In this document: piece by piece, positions 1 to 5,001 of the stretch | How the letters are laid out: each line of letters starts with the position of its first letter | Position numbering within the stretch: position 1 is the stretch's first letter | DNA from: CAZTLI01 sp964614375 | Lineage (GTDB): Bacteria; Chloroflexota; Anaerolineae; Aggregatilineales; Phototrophicaceae | DNA length: 6,541 bases | Direction: 5' to 3' | Assembly (NCBI GenBank): GCA_964614375.1 | Contig: CAZTLI010000310.1 | Location: forward strand, 1-6,541 | The notes under the pieces: model-generated | Seen by the model: the letters and a program-made list of their open reading frames with translations, nothing else | Database searches by the model: none | What the model was told of the DNA's origin: nothing | Translations under genes and position numbers: made by a program

Positions 1-1077
1 GGTTTTGCGGTCAAGCACAGTGGCGACACGCATATCTTCCCATTCGCTTTCGAGAAAACGATTCTCGCGCATCCAGTTGTCATCAAAGACTTTGCTGAGA
101 TAGCGAGAGCCGCTGTCGGGCAGCAATATGACGACACGCTTATCTGGCCCTAAATCGCGTTCGGAGCAGTACCGTATCGCGCCCGCAACTGCCGATCCCG
201 ATGACCCGCCCGCGAAAATACCTTCTTCGCGCACCAACCGGCGCGCCATCAACAACGATTCCTTGTCACTCACACGCACCATGTCATCTATCACATCAAA
301 ATCATAATTCGATGGGATGAAGTCCTCGCCAATACCCTCCGTTTTATACGATTCGGCCTCGACCATTTTGCCCGTATAAAAATAGTCGTGCAGAATCGAG
401 CCGATGGGGTCAACGCCGACGATCTGTATTTTAGGATTGACCGATTTCAGATAACGTCCGACGCCTGTAATCGTGCCCCCTGTGCCCATGCCACACACAA
501 ACACATCGACTGTGCCTGCTGTCTGCTGCCAGATTTCGGGGCCAGTAGTTTCGACGTGCGTTTGTGGATTGACCGGATTGTGGTACTGGTTGGCGAGAAT
601 GCTGTTGGGGGTGTCTTTGACGATTTGTTCGCTGACTTTGTAATAACTGCGCGGGTCGTCGGGTTCAACATTGGTGGGTGTAACGATGACTTTTGCGCCA
701 TAGGCCCGCAGGACACGGATTTTTTCTTCCGACATTTTATCGGGCATGACGAAGATAGCTTTATAACCCTTCAACACGGCTGCAATCGCGAGGCCAACGC
801 CCGTATTGCCCGATGTGGCTTCGACAACAGTGCCGCCGGGTTTCAACAATCCGCTGCGTTCTGCATCTTCTATGATGGTGATCCCGATGCGGTCTTTCAC
901 TGAACCACCGGGATTAAAATATTCAACTTTGGCTATCAACTGGCAGCGTAAGCCGCGTCCAACGCGATTAAGCCGTACCAGCGGTGTGTTGCCCATTGTC
1001 CCTAAAATATTGTTGTGGATTTGTGGTTCGGTGGGCAGTGTCTCTAGTGAATCGGATACATTTCTTGTTACGACCAT
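1..1077 (-). CDS. cbs: Cystathionine beta-synthase (partial, C-terminus beyond the left edge)
   Basis: PLP-dependent beta-replacing enzyme that condenses serine with homocysteine to give cystathionine, the first step of reverse transsulfuration; cytosolic. Translating the minus strand from ATG 1077-1075 gives 359 codons without a stop, so the gene leaves the window. Fold-type II marks are clear: NTPLVRLN near residue 30, the PLP lysine K61 in GGSVKDR, the phosphate-binding TSGNTG at 88-93, GMGTGGTITG at about 196-205, VGVDPIGSIL at 220-229 and GGSSGSAV at 290-297. The VDPIGSIL and GIGEDFIPS segments and the tail RYLSKVFDDNWM match cystathionine beta-synthase better than O-acetylserine sulfhydrylase (CysK). 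The visible end (WEDMRVATVLDRKT) looks like the entry to a C-terminal CBS-domain pair, which is inference. An AAAGG sits 10 nt before the start. A cysteine synthase-like activity cannot be excluded. Confidence 0.93.
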   Translation of the reverse strand, partial: MVVTRNVSDSLETLPTEPQIHNNILGTMGNTPLVRLNRVGRGLRCQLIAKVEYFNPGGSVKDRIGITIIEDAERSGLLKPGGTVVEATSGNTGVGLAIAAVLKGYKAIFVMPDKMSEEKIRVLRAYGAKVIVTPTNVEPDDPRSYYKVSEQIVKDTPNSILANQYHNPVNPQTHVETTGPEIWQQTAGTVDVFVCGMGTGGTITGVGRYLKSVNPKIQIVGVDPIGSILHDYFYTGKMVEAESYKTEGIGEDFIPSNYDFDVIDDMVRVSDKESLLMARRLVREEGIFAGGSSGSAVAGAIRYCSERDLGPDKRVVILLPDSGSRYLSKVFDDNWMRENRFLESEWEDMRVATVLDRKT

Positions 1078-1143
1078 ACGGAGTTTACCTTTGTGAACTA
1101 ATGAAGTCCGTTTGTGTCATCGGGTTGAACAAATGAGTTCCGG

Positions 1144-1167
1144 CAGGCTAACGAATGGGTTCGCCTG
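1144..1167 (-). other. Imperfect hairpin in the leader upstream of cbs
   Basis: CAGGC and GCCTG arms enclose a second AAC/GTT pairing with a one-base mismatch and a 6-nt loop. The hairpin lies 67-90 nt upstream of the cbs ATG on the coding strand, just after the candidate -10 element. No T-tract follows, so it is not an intrinsic terminator. I see no match to a known SAM or other riboswitch. It may be a 5' stabilising hairpin or chance. Confidence 0.25.
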
Positions 1168-1173
1168 AATCAT

Positions 1174-1203
1174 AGTGTAACACCCTGTCGGCTTACGCCA
1201 CAA
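1174..1203 (-). promoter_or_regulatory. Weak candidate promoter for cbs
   Basis: On the minus strand TTGTGG (1203-1198), an 18-bp spacer and TACACT (1179-1174) form a poor sigma-70-like match. The -10 is preceded by TGT, which fits an extended -10. It would start transcription near 1167, giving a leader of about 90 nt before the cbs ATG. It lies in the 174-bp gap (1078-1252) between the DHp gene stop and cbs, which is wide enough for cbs to have its own promoter. The elements are weak and unproven. Confidence 0.25.
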
Positions 1204-1252
1204 GCAAGATTCATATCAATAATCACAATCCAGCGTACCGGGTGTGTCCGGG

Positions 1253-1534
1253 TCATTCAGTTGATTGTTCGGTGCGTTTACGCTTCTCTGTAGCGAGACC
1301 TGCCTCAGCGATGTTGTCGATAGCCTTGATACAGGTGAGGATGTCTTCGATGAATTTTCGTTTTTGCGCTTCGGTGAGATAAGGGCCGCTCAAGTCTTCA
1401 CGCATGAATTGCACGTAGCCAGAAATCAGGCTGAGGCGGTTGCGGATGTCGTGGTGCATAGCATCGACCAACTGGTCAAGTGGCACACCATGATATTTTT
1501 CGAGCAGGGTTTCTCTGGCGTATTTCTTTTCCAT
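1253..1534 (-). CDS. Orphan histidine-kinase dimerisation/phosphoacceptor (DHp)-like protein, 93 aa
   Basis: Small protein built around a HisKA-like H-box: residues 27-37 read HHDIRNRLSLI, where H28 occupies the phosphoacceptor position and D29/N32 match the (E/D)xx(T/N) pattern used in HisKA phosphatase chemistry. A second predicted helix (about 55-80) would complete the DHp hairpin, followed by a charged tail. No ATP-binding N, G1 or G2 boxes follow, so it cannot phosphorylate itself. The start at ATG 1534 is chosen because AAAGGG lies 7 nt upstream. A longer in-frame version from 1606 would run deep into the aminotransferase and has no comparable site. The start is 4 bp after the aminotransferase TAA (1541-1539), and the SD is inside that gene's last codons, so the two are probably co-translated. 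Possible roles: phosphotransfer intermediate, dimerisation or inhibitor partner of a true kinase, or remnant. The function is not established. Confidence 0.75.
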   Translation of the reverse strand: MEKKYARETLLEKYHGVPLDQLVDAMHHDIRNRLSLISGYVQFMREDLSGPYLTEAQKRKFIEDILTCIKAIDNIAEAGLATEKRKRTEQSTE

Positions 1535-1538
1535 GCGT

Positions 1539-2705
1539 TTACCCTTTGAGTTGTGCCAGGCGCTCTCCGGCTGCGCGCAGCGTATCATCCCCTTTACAGA
1601 AGGCAAATCGCGCCTGTTTGCTGGCGATATAACGGTGGGGCGGGCTGTAGAAGGCGGTTGGCGGGATGCAGGCGACGCCGATTTCGCTCACCAGAAATTT
1701 CGAGAATGCCACATCATCGCCATCAAAAATGTCCGAAAAATCTGCCATCACGAAGTAGGTGCCGCTGGGAATTCGCGCTTTGAGTCCAGCACTGTCCAGG
1801 GCGTGCATCATCAGGTCGCGTTTGGTGGTGTAGGTTGCCTGATAGTCCTCGTAGTAAGCAGACGATAAGCCAAAAGCATGGGCGACGGCGACCTGTGCCG
1901 GATGATTGGTCGCAAAGGTGACAAATTGATGGGCGCGCCAGACACCGGTTATCAGTTCCGGTGGGCCATAGACCCAACCCACTTTCCAACCCGTCATGCC
2001 GAAGGTTTTGCCCGCGCTGCCAATCGTCACTGTCCGTTCAAACATATCTGGCAAGGTGGCGATGGGGATGTGGCGCGCGCCTTCAAACACCAGGTGCTCA
2101 TAGACTTCATCGGAAATGGCAATCACATCGAATGCTTTACACAGATCGGCGATGCAGGTCAATTCCTCATGCGTAAACACGCGGCCTGTGGGATTATGCG
2201 GTGTATTGAGCACGATGGCGCGGGTATTGTCGTTGAATGCCGCCCGCATCTCGTCGGGGTCAAATGTCCAGTCCGGTGGATGCAGCGGGACGTAGACGGG
2301 TTTTGCGCCGCCCATCTCGATTCCGGGGACATAGCTATCGAAGAACGGTTCAATAACGATGACTTCATCACCTTTATCAACCAATCCCATGATGGATGAA
2401 AATATACCTTCTGTCGCGCCGGATGTGATAATGACGCCGCCATTCGCTTCGACGCTGAGATTATAAAAACGGTCGGCGTGCATGGCGACAGCTTGCCGCA
2501 GCGCCAAAATCCCCGGACCCGGCGCGTACTGGTTGGCTTCGCCGCCTTGCAGCGCCCGAACTGCCGCTTCGACGATTTCAACCGGGCCGTCAAAGTCGGG
2601 TTTACCCTGACCGAGATTGATGGCATTGTGTTGTTCTGCCAGTGTGTTGATTTCGGTGAAGATCGTTGTGCCGAATGATGCGACACGGTTGGCATAGCGC
2701 GGCAT
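1539..2705 (-). CDS. Class I/II PLP aminotransferase, YbdL/kynurenine aminotransferase-like
   Basis: Fold-type I aminotransferase of 388 aa, full family length. Seen: LGQGKPDFDGP at 31-41, NQYAPGPG (58-65), TSGATEG (94-100), the pyridoxal-contacting NPTG motif (171-174), SDEVYEHLVF (198-207) with D199 and Y202, the Schiff-base lysine K233 in SAGKTFGMTGWKVGW, and the substrate carboxylate arginine R366 in ARFAFCK. The IEPFFDSYVPGI block and the C-terminal FCKGDDTLRAAGERL block resemble YbdL (methionine aminotransferase) and mammalian KAT/cysteine-S-conjugate beta-lyase enzymes. Methionine, glutamine or aromatic amino acids with 2-oxo acids are therefore the likely substrates, by family knowledge. 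The ATG at 2705 has GGAG 9 nt upstream. An upstream in-frame start at 2741 would begin inside the GC palindrome and is not preferred. It lies 66 bp downstream of rnhA and is coupled to the DHp gene. Exact substrate is unproven. Confidence 0.92.
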   Translation of the reverse strand: MPRYANRVASFGTTIFTEINTLAEQHNAINLGQGKPDFDGPVEIVEAAVRALQGGEANQYAPGPGILALRQAVAMHADRFYNLSVEANGGVIITSGATEGIFSSIMGLVDKGDEVIVIEPFFDSYVPGIEMGGAKPVYVPLHPPDWTFDPDEMRAAFNDNTRAIVLNTPHNPTGRVFTHEELTCIADLCKAFDVIAISDEVYEHLVFEGARHIPIATLPDMFERTVTIGSAGKTFGMTGWKVGWVYGPPELITGVWRAHQFVTFATNHPAQVAVAHAFGLSSAYYEDYQATYTTKRDLMMHALDSAGLKARIPSGTYFVMADFSDIFDGDDVAFSKFLVSEIGVACIPPTAFYSPPHRYIASKQARFAFCKGDDTLRAAGERLAQLKG

Positions 2706-2729
2706 AGGATGGTGCTCCGTTTCCTGATT

Positions 2730-2751
2730 GGGCGACCACACCGGGTCGCCC
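2730..2751. repeat. GC-rich REP-like palindrome between rnhA and the aminotransferase gene
   Basis: GGGCGACC (2730-2737), a 6-nt loop ACACCG, and GGTCGCCC (2744-2751) form a perfect 8-bp stem, followed on the plus strand by CTACAAG. There is no T-run on the minus strand after the stem, so it is not a classical terminator for rnhA. Its sequence resembles the short GGGGCGACC...GGTCGCCCC intergenic repeats I recall from Chloroflexota and cyanobacteria. Only one copy is visible here, so repeat status is inference. Confidence 0.5.
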
Positions 2752-2771
2752 CTACAAGTTTAAACGTTCAA

Positions 2772-3215
2772 TTAGCTCTCGAATTGTTTTCGGGCGGCTG
2801 TCGCGAGTTTATCCACCCGGTTATTGAATTCGTTGTTGGCGTGACCTTTGACCCATTTCCAGGTAATGTCGTGAGGTTGTACCGCTTCATAGAGGCGCTG
2901 CCAGAGTTCCTGATTTTTTACGGGTTTCTTGTTGGCTGTGCGCCAATCTCGCTTGACCCAATCCGGCAACCACTTTGTGATACCCGTTTTCAGATAGACA
3001 CTATCGGTATAGAGTGTCACATTACATGGTTTTTTGAGCGCTTCTAGCGCCATAATCGCGGCAGTCAGTTCCATCTGGTTATTGGTTGTGTGCGCGTCAC
3101 CGCCGCTGAGTTCCTTTTCGACACTACCATATTTGAGCAATACACCCCACCCACCGGGGCCGGGATTGGGTTTGCTGCCGCCATCTGTGTAAATCGTCAC
3201 GTCCGGTTTTGTCAT
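2772..3215 (-). CDS. rnhA: Ribonuclease HI
   Basis: Endonuclease that cuts the RNA strand of RNA:DNA hybrids (R-loops, Okazaki primers) using two Mg2+ ions; cytosolic. The 147-aa product matches the usual ~155-aa size. All catalytic residues are visible: D11 in [18 protein letters not shown]49 in NNQMEL, D71 in LYTDS, H125 in [15 protein letters not shown] and D135 at the end of that stretch. The basic protrusion/handle region (about 80-105, [21 protein letters not shown]) is present, as in the E. coli enzyme. Start ATG 3215 leaves the family's short N-terminus before the first strand. An upstream TTG at 3263 would add 16 atypical residues and is rejected. No SD precedes the ATG, and a promoter-like -10 lies only 7 nt upstream, so translation may be leaderless. 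It is divergent from arsR and first in the leftward block. Confidence 0.96.
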   Translation of the reverse strand: MTKPDVTIYTDGGSKPNPGPGGWGVLLKYGSVEKELSGGDAHTTNNQMELTAAIMALEALKKPCNVTLYTDSVYLKTGITKWLPDWVKRDWRTANKKPVKNQELWQRLYEAVQPHDITWKWVKGHANNEFNNRVDKLATAARKQFES

Positions 3216-3222
3216 GGCGGTT

Positions 3223-3251
3223 ATTATTGCCCAAAACCCAAATCGTGACAA
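3223..3251 (-). promoter_or_regulatory. Candidate rnhA promoter giving a leaderless mRNA
   Basis: On the minus strand TTGTCA (3251-3246), a 17-bp spacer and AATAAT (3228-3223) each match the sigma-70 consensus at five of six bases. Transcription would begin about 3216-3215, at the rnhA ATG itself. This fits the absence of any Shine-Dalgarno sequence there. It is a prediction only. Confidence 0.45.
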
Positions 3252-3296
3252 CGTGGGAAACAATCCGTCTAAAGATTAATAAAAAATGAGAAGAGA

Positions 3297-3326
3297 TTGA
3301 CTGGTAAGCTATAACTTACCTATAAT
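3297..3326 (+). promoter_or_regulatory. Promoter of the arsR-SRPBCC-VOC-DUF3052 operon
   Basis: TTGACT (3297-3302), an 18-bp spacer and a perfect TATAAT (3321-3326) form the strongest sigma-70-type promoter in the window. An A-rich stretch (3271-3296) just upstream resembles an UP element. Transcription should begin near 3331-3334, leaving a short leader of about 14-26 nt before the arsR start codons. The spacer is completely occupied by the palindrome listed separately. Confidence 0.7.
3303..3320. promoter_or_regulatory. Candidate ArsR operator filling the promoter spacer
   Basis: GGTAAGCTATAACTTACC is an 18-bp inverted repeat with 16 of 18 positions symmetrical; only the C/A pair flanking the central TATA breaks symmetry. 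It sits exactly between the -35 and -10 of the operon promoter. A bound winged-helix dimer would block RNA polymerase. ArsR-family repressors commonly bind such 12-2-12 or shorter AT-centred palindromes and autoregulate, and the neighbouring gene encodes one. Binding itself is inference. Confidence 0.65.
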
Positions 3327-3358
3327 GGCTATGTGCTTTTGTTCCAATGGTGTGCGCG

Positions 3359-3706
3359 ATGCCAGCCAAAACGTCCCACGATGCCAGTAATGATGTCTTT
3401 ACCGCGATTGCTCATCCCGTGCGGCGTGAAATCCTCGATCATCTCAGCGAGAAAGATTTGACCGTCGCCAAGATTGCTTCCTCGTTCGCCATCAGCCGTC
3501 CCGCGATTTCACAACATCTGGCAATATTGCTGGAAGTGGGTTTGGTCTCGATGGAGAAGCAGGGCAGGCAAAATGTCTATCATCTGGAGCCGGATGCGCT
3601 GCAAGATGTTGAACGGTGGGTGCGCCATTATGAGCGCTTCTGGACGCGCAAAGTTGCCGCGCTTCGTCGCTATCTCGATAGAAAGGCTGATGATGGTCAG
3701 GCGTGA
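3359..3706 (+). CDS. ArsR/SmtB-family winged-helix transcriptional repressor
   Basis: DNA-binding repressor of 115 aa from ATG 3359. In this numbering, DVFTAIAHPVRREIL (12-26) is the family's opening helix, and LTVAKIASSFAISRPAISQHLAILLEVG (about 34-61, given as helix-turn-helix span with recognition helix ISRPAISQHL) leads into the wing at 62-76 (LVSMEKQGRQNVYHL). The C-terminal helix DVERWVRHYERFWTRKVAALRRYL resembles the ArsR proteins that precede SRPBCC/AHSA1 genes. No cysteine-based ELCVCDL metal site is seen, so a metal inducer is unlikely. An in-frame ATG at 3347 adds MVCA and contributes the only Cys. Neither start has a good SD, but GGTG 6 nt before 3359 favours that one. Overlaps the next gene by 14 nt. 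Probable autorepressor through the spacer palindrome. Confidence 0.9.
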   Translation: MPAKTSHDASNDVFTAIAHPVRREILDHLSEKDLTVAKIASSFAISRPAISQHLAILLEVGLVSMEKQGRQNVYHLEPDALQDVERWVRHYERFWTRKVAALRRYLDRKADDGQA

Positions 3707-4136
3707 TGTCGTCATCGAGGAAGACTATCCCTACTCGCCGGATGTCATGTGGGCAGCATTGACCGACCCCGCAGCATTAAATGAGTGGTTGATGGAAAAC
3801 GACTTTCAGCCCTATGTCGGGCATCGTTTTACATTTCGTACCGCGCCGGCGCCGGGTTTCGATGGCATTGTGCGCTGCGAAGTGACCGTTGTGGATAAGC
3901 CCAATCGACTGGTGTATACGTGGCAGGGTGGGCCGATGAAACAACCCACAACCGTTACATGGACGCTGACGCCTATTGCAGAAGGTACGCGGCTGCGACT
4001 GGCACACACCGGGTTTGAGGGAATCGTGGGTGTTGGGCTGAGTGTGCTGCTGGGCAGTGGTTGGCGCAGAATGCTGGCTAAACGGCTGCAAGTGGCTATC
4101 GAACGGAGTCTATCGACAGGAGAACATGATGATTGA
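3693..4136 (+). CDS. SRPBCC (AHSA1/CalC-type) domain protein
   Basis: Cytosolic START-like helix-grip protein, 147 aa, one domain. Diagnostic pattern: IEEDYPYSPDVMWAALTDPAALNEWL (span 8-33; first strand, short helix, the VW-x-ALTDP-x-x-x-x-xW signature), DFQPYVGHRFTF (37-48), FDGIVRCEVTVVDKPNRLVYTW (spanning 56-77) and the long C-terminal helix from about 122. The family binds hydrophobic ligands in a central cavity; relatives include CalC, which confers calicheamicin self-resistance, and Aha1-like proteins. The ligand here is unknown. Tandem ATGs occur at 3690 and 3693. The AAAGG at 3682-3686 is 6 nt from the second and only 3 nt from the first, so 3693 is chosen. Overlaps arsR by 14 nt and the VOC gene start by 8 nt, indicating coupled translation. 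Confidence 0.9.
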   Translation: MVRRDVVIEEDYPYSPDVMWAALTDPAALNEWLMENDFQPYVGHRFTFRTAPAPGFDGIVRCEVTVVDKPNRLVYTWQGGPMKQPTTVTWTLTPIAEGTRLRLAHTGFEGIVGVGLSVLLGSGWRRMLAKRLQVAIERSLSTGEHDD

Positions 4137-4521
4137 TTATGTCGGCACAATTTCCCTATTTGTCAGTAATCAAGACCGCGCCAAAGCCTTTTATACCGAT
4201 GTGCTTGGCTTTGAGCTGCGAACAGATGCGCCCTTGTTTCCCGGTTCAGAAGCGCGCTGGGTAGCGGTTGCGCCAAAAGGCGCGAAAACAGAGGTCGTTC
4301 TCTACCTGCCCGATGAAAATTGGGAACACTATCAGCAAGTCGTCGGCAAGTCACAGGCGCTGACCTTCAATGTGTCCGATATGGACGCGCTGTACAAAGA
4401 CCTGAAAGCGAAGCGCGTTGAATTCCTGCAAGAGCCAGATAAACAGCCCTGGGGTACATATGCCACGATCCGCGATTCCGAAGGCAACAGTCTCATTCTG
4501 GTTGAACAACCGAAAGGATGA
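4129..4521 (+). CDS. VOC-superfamily (glyoxalase/bleomycin-resistance fold) protein
   Basis: Protein of 130 aa with two beta-alpha-beta-beta-beta modules (about 3-60 and 76-127). Recognisable marks are VGTISLFVSNQDRAKAFYTDVLGF (span 5-28), RWVAVAPKG (43-51) and the closing DSEGNSLILVEQ (116-127). By eye, the four positions that carry metal ligands in glyoxalase I-type members are T7, A77, a residue near L58 and I123, so none is a usual His/Glu ligand. It is therefore more likely a ligand-binding or sequestering protein, or a metal-independent enzyme; this alignment is approximate. AGGAG (4118-4122) is 6 nt before ATG 4129 and 3 nt before the alternative ATG 4126. Third gene of the operon, overlapping the SRPBCC gene end by 8 nt. 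Substrate unknown. Confidence 0.9.
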   Translation: MIDYVGTISLFVSNQDRAKAFYTDVLGFELRTDAPLFPGSEARWVAVAPKGAKTEVVLYLPDENWEHYQQVVGKSQALTFNVSDMDALYKDLKAKRVEFLQEPDKQPWGTYATIRDSEGNSLILVEQPKG

Positions 4522-4524
4522 ATC

Positions 4525-4935
4525 ATGGCTATGTCACTGGCGAAGAAATTGCAACTTAAGCCGGATACACGCCTCGCGGTGTTGCATGCGCCAGAAGGCT
4601 ATCTCGGTCAACTTGAGGACGTGCCTGCGGGTGTGCAAATCACGGAAGCGCTTGATGGCAATGTGAATGCTGTACAATTGTTTGCAAAGAATCAGGCCGA
4701 TTTAGATCGCAATGTGCCTGCTATATTGGATACACTGGACGAAGATGCGCTGCTGTGGATTTCGTATCCCAAGAAAAGCGCGAAGGTCGGGACGGACTTA
4801 TCGCGTGATGAGGGTTGGGACATCCTGAACCAGGCAGGATTAACGGGCATCCGGTTGATTTCGATAGATGATGTGTGGTCGTCTATGCGCTTTCGGCCTG
4901 TCCATCTGGTCAATTCAAAACGGACACAGGAGTAG
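4525..4935 (+). CDS. DUF3052-like conserved protein, 136 aa
   Basis: Soluble protein without signal peptide or membrane segment. The first half (MSLAKKLQLKPDTRLAVLHAP..., then a Gly-bearing PEGYLG) and the second half LLWISYPKKSAKVGTDLSRD (76-95), AGLTGIRLISIDDVWSSMRF (104-123) resemble a small Rossmann-like fold. The order 'hydrophobic strand, (S/T)PK, T-D-L/D-I, AGL, strand, W-S-x-x-R' recalls DUF3052 proteins, for which no biochemical function is settled as far as I know. AAAGGA (4513-4518) lies 6 nt before ATG 4525, and the gene starts 3 bp after the VOC stop. Last gene of the arsR operon. Proteins of this type are, to my recollection, often encoded beside SRPBCC and VOC genes. Family assignment is tentative; that it is a real gene is near certain. 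Confidence 0.85.
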   Translation: MAMSLAKKLQLKPDTRLAVLHAPEGYLGQLEDVPAGVQITEALDGNVNAVQLFAKNQADLDRNVPAILDTLDEDALLWISYPKKSAKVGTDLSRDEGWDILNQAGLTGIRLISIDDVWSSMRFRPVHLVNSKRTQE

Positions 4936-4972
4936 GCTTGAGCGTGTCGCTAAAGTCAGTCCACAACATTTG

Positions 4973-4987
4973 CGATTGGTGCAATCG
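4973..4987. terminator. Weak hairpin between convergent genes, possible bidirectional terminator
   Basis: CGATTG (4973-4978), loop GTG and CAATCG (4982-4987) form a perfect 6-bp stem in the 66-bp gap between the DUF3052-like gene (stop 4935) and the MFS gene (stop at 5002, minus). Neither strand has a clear T-run after the stem, so efficiency is doubtful. It is listed because it is the only stem-loop seen where both transcription units must end. Confidence 0.3.
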
Positions 4988-5001
4988 AATTAACGCACAA
5001 A

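Noticed and set aside
388..1096. Open frames on the plus strand (388-903, 806-1096) and minus-strand frame 447-716
   Set aside because: They lie antisense or in another frame to the cystathionine beta-synthase reading frame, whose conserved motifs fully explain this region.
1237..1254. CCGGG...CCGGG direct repeat after the DHp stop, considered as a terminator
   Set aside because: Only a 4-bp palindromic core can pair and no T-run follows on the minus strand.
1253..1606. Longer version of the DHp protein starting at 1606
   Set aside because: It would overlap the aminotransferase by 68 bp and adds 24 residues without family similarity; ATG 1534 has a good SD (AAAGGG, 7 nt).
1265..2695. Several open frames opposite or within the aminotransferase and DHp genes (e.g. 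1533-1868 +, 1878-2399 +, 2159-2695 -)
   Set aside because: Compositionally odd translations rich in Arg/His/Cys with no domain; the aminotransferase has all catalytic residues in its own frame.
3216..3263. Upstream TTG start (3263) for rnhA
   Set aside because: The extra 16 residues are not part of the RNase HI fold, and the region carries the promoter-like elements; ATG 3215 gives the normal N-terminus.
3474..3692. Extended SRPBCC N-terminus from 3474
   Set aside because: It would lie wholly in another frame of arsR; the SRPBCC domain begins right after ATG 3693, which has an SD.
3509..4150. Minus-strand open frames across the arsR/SRPBCC region
   Set aside because: Antisense shadows with no recognisable domain and no ribosome-binding sites.
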